From Gammaproteobacteria bacterium (GTDB lineage: Bacteria; Pseudomonadota; Gammaproteobacteria; GCF-002020875), in assembly GCA_013349825.1 (NCBI GenBank), contig DUYW01000007.1:1-41918 (forward strand): a DNA stretch of 41,918 bases, written 5' to 3'. Within the stretch, counting starts at the first letter, position 1. Each line of letters opens with the position of its first letter. Below the pieces are notes generated by a model. The model saw only the letters and a program-made list of their open reading frames with translations, made no database searches and was not told the DNA's origin. This document shows positions 16,369 through 22,641 of this stretch, one piece after another. The position numbers and the translations under genes were made by a program.

Positions 16369-17487
16369 TCAGGACTCCTTCTTCAGATCTTCAACCGTCA
16401 TGGTTTCACGCCCCTCCACTGCAGCGCTTTTGTTACTTCGGTTCAGTGCCGCAGCCGCTACACCTACACCGACACCAACAGCAGCTGCCTTGAGTACAGT
16501 TTCACCAACACGCCCTTGGGGTACGGATAGCGCCTCATAGAAGCTGCCGGCATCCCAAAAATTGGGTTCGGAGCAACCCAGACAGGGGTGACCCGACTCA
16601 ATGGGAAAGCTGGTACCCTCATTCCATTTCATGGTTGCGCAGGCATTATGGGTGGTGGGTCCTTTACAGCCCAATTCATAGAGACACCACCCTTTACGCG
16701 CCCCCTCATCATCAAAGGCCTTGGCAAACAAGCCCTGATCATAGAAGGTTCTGCGATAGCAACGATCATGGATGCTATCACCATAGAAGGCCTTGGGTCG
16801 TCCCAACTCATCCATATCCGGTAACCGGGCAAAGGTGAGGAAGTGGGCAATGGCGCTGGTCATTACCAGGCCAATCGGAGGACATCCGGGAATATTCATC
16901 ACCGGTTTATCTTTCACAATATCGGTCACCGCTACAGCCCCGGTAGGGTTGGGCTTAGCCATCGGCAGTCCGCCATACGCCGCACAGGTACCCACCGAAA
17001 TCACAGCTGCTGCCCCTGCCGCAGCCTCTTCCAGCATACTGAGGTTGGTTCTACCTGCAATGGTTGAGTAGACCCCTCCATCTTTGGTTGGGATTGAACC
17101 ATCTACAATCAATAGATACTTTCCATAAGCATCCTTCATCGCCATATCGCGCGCTTCCTCTGCCTGATGACCCGCAGCAACTTGCAAGGTATGGTGATAA
17201 TCCAGTGAAATAAAATCAAAAATCAGATTTTCAATGGTTGGGGTATGTGAACGGGTGATCGATTCAGTACAGCCGGTACACTCTTGAAAGGAGAGCCAGA
17301 TTACCGTTGGCCGTTTCGCCGCAGATAAGGCTTCAGCCATCACATCCGCTGAACCTGTAGGCAGTGCCAGTGCGGCTGCCATAGAGCTACAGAACTTCAG
17401 AAAACCGCGCCTGCTCACACCATGTTGTTCCAGATGATCGACAAAGGTTTCACTGATCTGGCTATTATTGCGTTTCAATTGACTCAT
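16369..17487 (-). CDS. hynS: Isp-type [NiFe] hydrogenase small subunit, Tat-exported
   Basis: The protein has 372 residues. A twin-arginine signal 'SRRGFLKF' (Arg 26 and 27) followed by a hydrophobic region ends near 'ADVMAEA', directing the folded heterodimer across the membrane. The mature part starts the proximal-cluster motif 'FQECTGCTESITRS' (Cys 70 and 73) and later has 'GTCAAYGG', 'NIPGCPP', the medial/distal cluster cysteines in 'DRCYRRTFYDQG', 'GWCLYELGCKGP' and 'GHPCLGCSEPNFWD'. A C-terminal hydrophobic segment near residues 330-350 likely anchors it in the membrane. Ribosome-binding site GGAG lies seven bases before the ATG. A promoter and paired palindromes occupy the upstream 130 bases. 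Confidence 0.94.
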   Translation of the reverse strand: MSQLKRNNSQISETFVDHLEQHGVSRRGFLKFCSSMAAALALPTGSADVMAEALSAAKRPTVIWLSFQECTGCTESITRSHTPTIENLIFDFISLDYHHTLQVAAGHQAEEARDMAMKDAYGKYLLIVDGSIPTKDGGVYSTIAGRTNLSMLEEAAAGAAAVISVGTCAAYGGLPMAKPNPTGAVAVTDIVKDKPVMNIPGCPPIGLVMTSAIAHFLTFARLPDMDELGRPKAFYGDSIHDRCYRRTFYDQGLFAKAFDDEGARKGWCLYELGCKGPTTHNACATMKWNEGTSFPIESGHPCLGCSEPNFWDAGSFYEALSVPQGRVGETVLKAAAVGVGVGVAAAALNRSNKSAAVEGRETMTVEDLKKES

Positions 17488-17542
17488 GACTGACTCCGAA
17501 AAACCATTCGTTAATACACTGAAATATAAAACCCATTAATCT

Positions 17543-17589
17543 ATATGTATATGCAATACACACTATTTGTCAACCCAATATATACATAT
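17543..17589. promoter_or_regulatory. Inverted repeat flanking the hynS promoter, plus nested TGTAT-N5-ATACA
   Basis: Ten-base arms ATATGTATAT (17543-17552) and ATATACATAT (17580-17589) are exact reverse complements separated by 27 bases. The arms lie on the -10 element and just upstream of -35. Nested within the left side is a smaller palindrome TGTAT-ATGCA-ATACA (17546-17560). A related palindrome with the same five-base spacer occurs at 25624-25640 between the sensor kinase and hypE. AT-rich sequence makes chance palindromes easier, so this is a candidate operator only. Confidence 0.4.
17546..17573 (-). promoter_or_regulatory. Predicted sigma-70 promoter of the hynS-isp operon
   Basis: On the minus strand, a perfect TTGACA (17573-17568) is followed after 16 bases by TATACA (17551-17546), four of six positions of TATAAT. 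Transcription would start near 17538, giving a leader of about 50 bases before the hynS ATG at 17487. The surrounding region is much richer in A and T than the genes on either side. No sigma-54 GG/GC pair, common for some hydrogenase operons, was seen. Confidence 0.5.
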
Positions 17590-17617
17590 TTTTACCAAAT
17601 TTAACCTAGCAAAACAG

Positions 17618-18031
17618 TTAGTTATTGTGAATTTTGTCTACCTCTAATTTCAACCGCCCCAGTGCAGAGAGCACTTCTGACGGCTGTGGAAAAATTATGG
17701 CTGGAATATCAACTACCTCAATCTGTTTTACGATCACCTGATCCTGGTCGTCTCGATGTATCACATACCAGACACCTGAAAATGCGGTTTCGATCATCTG
17801 ACTGTTTCCCATTACGTCCATTGAGACGGTCACTTCTCCTCGGCCTAAAGCTTTCTCAAGTAGCTGGCTGTCTGCTGCTGAAAGAGGCAGGCTTTTCAGA
17901 TCCAGCTGCCCCGGTTCACCCTTCTTGACCCAACGTTCCAGTAGTGATACCACCTCACTGAGGATCGAACGCACCATTTCTGAGTGACCTTCATCAATAA
18001 GATTCACCGCAATCCGGTCCAGGCTACTCAT
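17618..18031 (-). CDS. HupH C-terminal-domain hydrogenase expression protein
   Basis: The protein has 137 residues. The region 'LLEKALGRGEVTVSMDVMG' followed by 'IETAFSGVWYVIHRD' and 'EVVDIPAIIFPQP' matches the HupH/HyaF C-terminal domain, which has the pattern 'L-x-x-LGxGEV-x-x-x ... ETA-xx-GVW-x-V'. Full-length HupH is about twice this length; here only the C-terminal domain is present with a short N-terminal helix. HupH/HyaF proteins assist assembly of the small subunit's Fe-S clusters and early heterodimer formation. Its ATG overlaps the upstream hupD stop by eight bases, and hynS begins 130 bases downstream. The assignment is good; whether the short form is fully functional is unknown. 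Confidence 0.75.
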   Translation of the reverse strand: MSSLDRIAVNLIDEGHSEMVRSILSEVVSLLERWVKKGEPGQLDLKSLPLSAADSQLLEKALGRGEVTVSMDVMGNSQMIETAFSGVWYVIHRDDQDQVIVKQIEVVDIPAIIFPQPSEVLSALGRLKLEVDKIHNN

Positions 18032-18497
18032 CCGTCCACTCCTTCAACAATCGTTTCACTTCATCCACAGCCTGTTCAACCCCCTTCTCAACAGCAGGGG
18101 TTAATGCCTCAGACCAATCCACAAACTCCGGTTGCACCCCAACCAAGGCTCTTGAAGTCGGTAATTCGCCACTCAGGGCGGTAATTGATAAGAGATCCAG
18201 TAAGCTTACTTCATGGACACTACTCATCTTTCCGGTACCGATAAAGTGGTCCATTTCCTCATTAACAAAGGCCTGCACCGATCCACTCTCAGCCTGTAGA
18301 TTCGCTGCATCAACCACAATCAATTGATCGGCCTCTGCAATGGGTCCTGCCAGTGTAAAACTCAAGGTTCCACCATCCATCAGTTCCACATTCGGTATTA
18401 AATTCTCTTCTGCAAGCCGTTCAATCACCCTGACACCTACACCCTCATCTCCCAACAAGGTGTTACCTAAACCCAATACCAATATTTTTCTCATCAT
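18024..18497 (-). CDS. hupD: Hydrogenase maturation protease HupD/HyaD for HynL
   Basis: The peptidase has about 157 residues and opens with 'MMRKILVLGLGNTLLGDEG', the M52 family signature with the first metal-sensing acidic residue in 'GDEG'. 'LIVVDAANL' carries the second acidic residue, and the His in 'MSSVHEVSLLDLL' is the expected third ligand. It clips the C-terminal tail of the large subunit after nickel insertion. I chose the ATG at 18497 or the adjacent 18494, because a GGA motif is well placed; an in-frame ATG further up (18527) would add ten non-conserved residues. It heads the minus-strand unit hupD-hupH-hynS and is divergent from hypC across about 100 bases. Confidence 0.88.
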   Translation of the reverse strand: MMRKILVLGLGNTLLGDEGVGVRVIERLAEENLIPNVELMDGGTLSFTLAGPIAEADQLIVVDAANLQAESGSVQAFVNEEMDHFIGTGKMSSVHEVSLLDLLSITALSGELPTSRALVGVQPEFVDWSEALTPAVEKGVEQAVDEVKRLLKEWTDE

Positions 18498-18562
18498 CTT
18501 TTCCATTCTCGTGGCGTATACCCACACAATACAGTAGATTAGATTCCAATTTAATCAACCGT

Positions 18563-18590
18563 TTTACTTTATATTAATTTAACCTACTAT
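18563..18590 (+). promoter_or_regulatory. Candidate promoter of the hyp operon, near-leaderless
   Basis: TTTACT (18563-18568) and TACTAT (18585-18590), separated by 16 bases, each match four of six consensus positions. The predicted start near 18597 leaves about four bases before the hypC ATG at 18601, and no ribosome-binding motif precedes that ATG. Either the hypC message is close to leaderless or a better promoter lies further upstream inside the hupD region. Confidence 0.35.
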
Positions 18591-18600
18591 TCTCTACATC

Positions 18601-18828
18601 ATGTGCTTCGGAATCCCAATGCAGATCAAAAGTATCGACCGTTTCATCGCCACTTGCGAAGCGAAAGGGTTTGAACGCGAGGTCAATCTTTTTATGCTGC
18701 AATACGAAGAGTTGGCTGTGGGTGACTATATTGTGAGCCACCTTGGACAGGCGACTCAAAAGGTCAGTGAGGATGAGGCTCGTGTCGCTTGGGAACTGTA
18801 TGATGAGATGAGCCAGCCTCATGCATGA
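18601..18828 (+). CDS. hypC: Hydrogenase assembly chaperone HypC (first copy)
   Basis: The protein has 75 residues. It opens with MCFGIPMQI; after Met removal, Cys2 is the residue that binds HypD and carries the Fe(CN)2CO unit. The 'EELAVGDYIVSHLGQATQKVSEDEA' block is the normal HypC/HybG core. HypC shuttles the iron centre from HypCD to the immature large subunit. It overlaps hypA by eight bases. A second hypC lies at 21201, and the two probably prefer different large subunits, as HypC and HybG do in E. coli. This copy, next to hupD and the Isp operon, may serve HynL, but that is only positional inference. Confidence 0.93.
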   Translation: MCFGIPMQIKSIDRFIATCEAKGFEREVNLFMLQYEELAVGDYIVSHLGQATQKVSEDEARVAWELYDEMSQPHA

Positions 18829-19186
18829 ACTCTCTGTCTGCCAATCGATACTCTCCCAGGTTGAAACAATTGCCCAACAACACCAGGCAACTGCGGTTAC
18901 ACTGATAAAACTTAAAATCGGACCACTCTCAGGGGTAGAAACACCTTTATTGGTAAATGCCTGGACCATCGCCAGTGCCAACACCATTGCTGCAGAGGCA
19001 CAGTTTGAGGTTGAAGAGATGCCGATTACTATTCACTGTCCAAGCTGCGACAGAGAGAGCCGTGCTAAGGCCAACCGCATGGTCTGTGGTCACTGTGGAG
19101 AGTGGAGAACACAACTTGTGAGTGGCGATGAGATGCTGCTACAAAGTATAGAACTGGATAAATCTACGGAGAGAGAGAATGTGTGA
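18821..19186 (+). CDS. hypA: Nickel-insertion protein HypA
   Basis: The protein has 121 residues. It starts MHELSVCQSIL; the N-terminal amine, His2 and neighbouring residues form the nickel site. The zinc site is made by 'CPSCDRES' and 'CGHCGEW', two Cys-x2-Cys pairs, the expected spacing for HypA/HybF. HypA works with HypB to deliver nickel to the large subunit after iron is in place. It overlaps hypC and hypB by eight bases each, so the three are translationally coupled. Confidence 0.95.
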   Translation: MHELSVCQSILSQVETIAQQHQATAVTLIKLKIGPLSGVETPLLVNAWTIASANTIAAEAQFEVEEMPITIHCPSCDRESRAKANRMVCGHCGEWRTQLVSGDEMLLQSIELDKSTERENV

Positions 19187-20039
19187 CACTTGTGGATGTA
19201 ATATCACCCCTGGCAATGAGCATCTGATTGTCAATGATGGCAAGCTCTCCAAAACCAGCAGTGGCGGTGAAGCGGTAGAGGTGCTGCAAGGTCTGTTGCA
19301 TGAAAATGATCATCAGGCGATGCATAATCGTCAACATTTCGATCAGCACCAGCTGCTGGCAATCAACTTGATGTCCTCGCCCGGAAGCGGGAAAACCGCT
19401 CTACTGGAGGCCACCATTGATGCATTAGGTGATGAGGTCAGGATTGGTGTAGTTGAGGGGGACCTGGAAACTGAAAATGATGCCAACCGTATCCGAAAAA
19501 AAGGGGTGCCTGCCTGTCAAATCTCAACCGGAAGTGCCTGCCACCTGGATGCCCATATGGTGCATGATGCACTCCACCAGCTCACACTGGAGGATCTCGA
19601 TATTCTATTTATCGAAAATGTGGGCAATCTGGTCTGCCCTGCCAGTTTTGATCTGGGACACCACCGCAACATCACCCTGCTCTCTGTCACGGAAGGGGAT
19701 GATAAACCCGCCAAGTATCCGGTAATTTTCCGGGCTGCAGACCTGATGTTACTCACCAAGACTGATCTGCTTCCCTATCTTGAAGAGTTTGATCCAACCC
19801 GTGCAGAGCAATACCTGCGCGAGCTCTCCAACCCTGCTGAGATGATTTCACTCTCAGCAAAGAGTGGCGAAGGGTTGAAGCACTGGCTGGATTGGCTGCG
19901 CCATGAACTGAAGCACTACCGCAGACATCTTGCTACCGGAACCACCTTAACCCCTGCACTGCAGCCGGATGGGGTGGCACTCCATCAGCATACTCATAGT
20001 CACAACCATACTCACAATCACGATCACCACCACTCCTGA
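19179..20039 (+). CDS. hypB: GTPase HypB with C-terminal His-rich tail
   Basis: The protein has 286 residues. It begins MCDTCGCNI, giving the high-affinity nickel CxxCGC site. The G domain shows P-loop 'MSSPGSGKTALLE', 'VEGDLETENDA', and 'LLTKTDLLPY' (the NKxD-equivalent motif TKTD). HypB hydrolyses GTP to drive nickel transfer with HypA. The unusual feature is the location of the histidine stretch: many HypB proteins carry it between the N-terminal CxxCGC site and the P-loop, while here ten His occur in the last 18 residues, and the N-terminal linker has only scattered His. This tail may store nickel or act as a metallochaperone site. Confidence 0.95.
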   Translation: MCDTCGCNITPGNEHLIVNDGKLSKTSSGGEAVEVLQGLLHENDHQAMHNRQHFDQHQLLAINLMSSPGSGKTALLEATIDALGDEVRIGVVEGDLETENDANRIRKKGVPACQISTGSACHLDAHMVHDALHQLTLEDLDILFIENVGNLVCPASFDLGHHRNITLLSVTEGDDKPAKYPVIFRAADLMLLTKTDLLPYLEEFDPTRAEQYLRELSNPAEMISLSAKSGEGLKHWLDWLRHELKHYRRHLATGTTLTPALQPDGVALHQHTHSHNHTHNHDHHHS

Positions 20040-20040
20040 G

Positions 20041-21201
20041 ATGAACCTGGAGGGACGCATTGCAATCACTTTATCCCCAACGGAGGATAATGCCCATCGC
20101 GTCGCCATTAACTCTACCCGTCCGGTACATGCTTGTCAGATGTTTCATGGAAAATCCATCGACGAAACACTCAAAGCGCTTCCGTTGCTTTTCAGTATCT
20201 GTGGCACAGCCCAGGCTGCTGCTGCAGTACGAGCCTGTGAACAGGCACTTGATCACTCCCCCTCAATTAAGAGTGAAAAGATTCGACAACAGTTGGTTGC
20301 ACTGGAGACCATTCGCGAGCACCTCTGGAGAACCTTGCTGGGTTGGGGGGCTTCACTTGGAGAGCCTCTATCCGAACAGACCATGGCAAGGGTGATGACA
20401 CTGCAACAGCAGATGCGAAAGGCGTTAACAGGGGATACCTCTCCGTTCCAACTCCAACCTCAACTCTCACCGTCTGATTCCTTAATGGTCTCTACCCTCC
20501 AGCAACAGCTTATCGAGATTGTAGAACACTCATTACTGGGGATCTCTATCGCTCAGTGGGAATCCATAACCAGCCTCGATGCTTTTTGGGGCTGGAGCAA
20601 GCAGCAAAAAACCGTTGCAACTCGCTTTATCCAACAGCTTGAACATGCCGGCTGGAATCATCTCGGAGAGTGTGATAGTTCACTATTACCCACTCTGGAG
20701 ACTGAGTTAATCCATCAACAACTCGATCAAGCTGATTTTATTGCTCAGCCACTCTGGAAGGCTATCCCCAGAGAGACCACCCCATTCAGCCGTACCCAGA
20801 GCCCACTGTTAACAACACTGTACACCCATTATGGAAACGGACTATTAACCCGTTCTGTCGCTCGTCTTACAGAACTGTTTCAGCAGCTAACACAGCTGCT
20901 CAACCCTGCCTCACAATCCTCCATAGCCACTTATCAGCCCTCTGTCGGAATCGGACTCAGTACGGCGGCCCGAGGACAGTTACTGCATCGTGTTGCGGTC
21001 GAAAACAGCCAAATTATCCGTTACCAGATTCTTGCGCCAACTGAATGGAATTTTCACCCCCAAGGGGTAGTTACACAAGCATTGCAGCAACTGGAGCCAG
21101 ACACTGCAACAGTAAAGCAGCAAGCCTCTCTGATCATCCATGCAATTGACCCCTGTGTTGGTTATGATTTAACCCTCAACCCAACTGGAACCGAATGCTG
21201 A
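20041..21201 (+). CDS. hupK: HupK-like hydrogenase assembly protein (degenerate large-subunit paralogue)
   Basis: The protein has 386 residues, starting one base after the hypB stop. It resembles a [NiFe] large subunit with the catalytic motifs worn down: 'FSICGTAQAAAA' (Cys 54) in place of RICGxCxxxH, and 'DPCVGYDL' (Cys 372) in place of DPCxxCxxH. The 'RYQILAPTEWNFHPQG' block before the end is typical of HupK and large subunits. With one Cys of each pair retained, it may hold the iron centre temporarily as a scaffold during assembly, as proposed for HupK in Rhizobium. The stop overlaps the following hypC as TGATG. Identification is good; the scaffold role is from family knowledge. Confidence 0.8.
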   Translation: MNLEGRIAITLSPTEDNAHRVAINSTRPVHACQMFHGKSIDETLKALPLLFSICGTAQAAAAVRACEQALDHSPSIKSEKIRQQLVALETIREHLWRTLLGWGASLGEPLSEQTMARVMTLQQQMRKALTGDTSPFQLQPQLSPSDSLMVSTLQQQLIEIVEHSLLGISIAQWESITSLDAFWGWSKQQKTVATRFIQQLEHAGWNHLGECDSSLLPTLETELIHQQLDQADFIAQPLWKAIPRETTPFSRTQSPLLTTLYTHYGNGLLTRSVARLTELFQQLTQLLNPASQSSIATYQPSVGIGLSTAARGQLLHRVAVENSQIIRYQILAPTEWNFHPQGVVTQALQQLEPDTATVKQQASLIIHAIDPCVGYDLTLNPTGTEC

Positions 21202-21443
21202 TGTGCCTCGCTATCCCGACTCAAATCATCACCGTCTCTGCCGATCAACAGGGTGCAACAGTCTCAATTGATGGTATCCAAAAAGAGATCTCACTGGCAC
21301 TGGTTGAGGAGATTGCTGTAGGAGATTATGTTCTGTTGCATGTCGGTTATGCCCTCAGCAAAGTAGATACCGTTGAAGCTGAAAAGACACTGGCGCTGTT
21401 CGCAGAGATGAAGGGGCTCGAAACAATGGAACCTCTGAAATGA
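21201..21443 (+). CDS. hypC: Hydrogenase assembly chaperone HypC (second copy)
   Basis: The protein has 80 residues. It begins MCLAIPTQI, with the essential Cys2, and continues with 'VEEIAVGDYVLLHVGYALSKVD'. I chose the ATG at 21201 because it places the Cys at position 2; an ATG two codons upstream would add two residues and destroy that position. It overlaps hupK (TGATG) and hypD (four bases). Compared with the first hypC it is closer to the canonical HypC partner of HypD ('MCLAIP'). It may serve the group 3b enzyme or act as the general HypCD partner. Confidence 0.93.
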   Translation: MCLAIPTQIITVSADQQGATVSIDGIQKEISLALVEEIAVGDYVLLHVGYALSKVDTVEAEKTLALFAEMKGLETMEPLK

Positions 21444-22585
21444 GATACATTGATGAGTTCCGCTCCGGGGAGCTGGCGCAGAAGCTTGCCAGAAAAATCC
21501 GGCATGCAACTGATCCGAATCGTCAATATAATCTGATGGAGTTTTGTGGAGGCCATACCCACGCTATCTTCCGCTATGGCGTGCCCGATCTGTTGCCAAA
21601 GAATGTCCACTTTGTTCATGGCCCCGGCTGTCCGGTCTGTGTACTCCCAACAGCACGTATTGATCAGGCGCTCTATTTACTGGAGCAGGAGGATGTGATT
21701 CTCTGTAGCTATGGTGATCTATTGCGGGTACCTGCCAGCCACAAAAAGAGTCTACTCAAAGCAAAGGCACAAGGTTCCGATGTGCGTATGGTCTACTCGA
21801 CACAAGATGCTCTAAAAATTGCAAGGGAAAACCCAGAGCGTGAAGTGGTCTTCTTTGCCATCGGTTTTGAGACCACTACGCCGCCCACTGCCGTGGCCAT
21901 CAAACAGGCCGCAACGGAAGGGTTATCAAACTTCAGCGTATTCTGTAACCATGTCCTCACCCCCGCAGCCATTCAAAATATTCTGGAATCTCCAGAGGTT
22001 CGTGAGATCGGCACGGTCTCTATTGATGGCTTCTTTGGCCCCTCTCATGTCAGCGCAATTATTGGCAGCCGCCCCTATGAGTTCTTTGCTGAGGAGTTTC
22101 AACGCCCTGTTGTGATTGCCGGTTTTGAACCGCTCGATGTGATGCAGTCTACGCTGATGTTAATACAACAGCTCAATGAGGGACGTTATGAGGTGGAAAA
22201 CGAGTACCACCGTGTAGTCAGCCGTGATGGCAACCTGAAGGCTCAGGCACTGGTGGCCGAACTGTTTGAACTGCGCCCTCTGTTTGAGTGGCGTGGCTTG
22301 GGGCAGGTTCCCTATAGTGCATTACGGATCAAACAGCCTTTTAATGAATTTGATACGGAACAGCGTTTCAACATCCCGGAGATTGAATCCAAAGAGATCA
22401 AAGGGTGTGAATGCCCGGCTATTTTACGTGGTGCAAAACGCCCTCGTGACTGCAAACTGTTTGGTACTGTCTGTACCCCAGAAAACCCGATGGGTTCCTG
22501 TATGGTCTCTTCTGAAGGAGCCTGCGCCGCCTACTGGAGTTATGGTCGGTTCCGCAATGTCTCCCCGGAGAGCGATTTAGAGTGA
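21440..22585 (+). CDS. hypD: HypD, Fe(CN)2CO assembly scaffold
   Basis: The protein has 381 residues. Conserved motifs are 'NLMEFCGGHTHAIFRYG', 'HGPGCPVCVLP' and 'FAIGFETTTP', with the C-terminal cluster region 'CECPAILRG', 'CKLFGTVCTPENP' and 'GSCMVSSEGACAAYW', which together ligate the [4Fe-4S] cluster. HypD and HypC hold the iron while cyanide (from HypEF) and CO are added. The start overlaps hypC by four bases. The reading direction ends here: 57 bases later a sensor kinase on the opposite strand converges on it, interrupting the usual hypD-hypE adjacency. Confidence 0.96.
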   Translation: MRYIDEFRSGELAQKLARKIRHATDPNRQYNLMEFCGGHTHAIFRYGVPDLLPKNVHFVHGPGCPVCVLPTARIDQALYLLEQEDVILCSYGDLLRVPASHKKSLLKAKAQGSDVRMVYSTQDALKIARENPEREVVFFAIGFETTTPPTAVAIKQAATEGLSNFSVFCNHVLTPAAIQNILESPEVREIGTVSIDGFFGPSHVSAIIGSRPYEFFAEEFQRPVVIAGFEPLDVMQSTLMLIQQLNEGRYEVENEYHRVVSRDGNLKAQALVAELFELRPLFEWRGLGQVPYSALRIKQPFNEFDTEQRFNIPEIESKEIKGCECPAILRGAKRPRDCKLFGTVCTPENPMGSCMVSSEGACAAYWSYGRFRNVSPESDLE

Positions 22586-22620
22586 TCTCTCACCTCTAGG
22601 TGCTTGTCCGAGAATATTGT

Positions 22621-22640
22621 TTTGATGGGTACCTATCAAA
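22621..22640. terminator. Hairpin between convergent hypD and sensor kinase
   Basis: Six-base arms TTTGAT and ATCAAA enclose GGGTACCT, which can add two further pairs. It sits right after the kinase stop codon and 36 bases after hypD, so it could act for both directions. There is no clear U-run, so intrinsic termination is uncertain. Confidence 0.4.
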
Positions 22641-22641
22641 C

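Noticed and set aside
17488-17617. Sigma-54 promoter for hynS
   Set aside because: No GG/GC pair with the correct spacing was found, whereas a perfect TTGACA with a spaced -10 is present.
18574-18987. 137-codon open frame opposite hypC/hypA
   Set aside because: hypC and hypA are clear homologues on the other strand, so this is a shadow frame.
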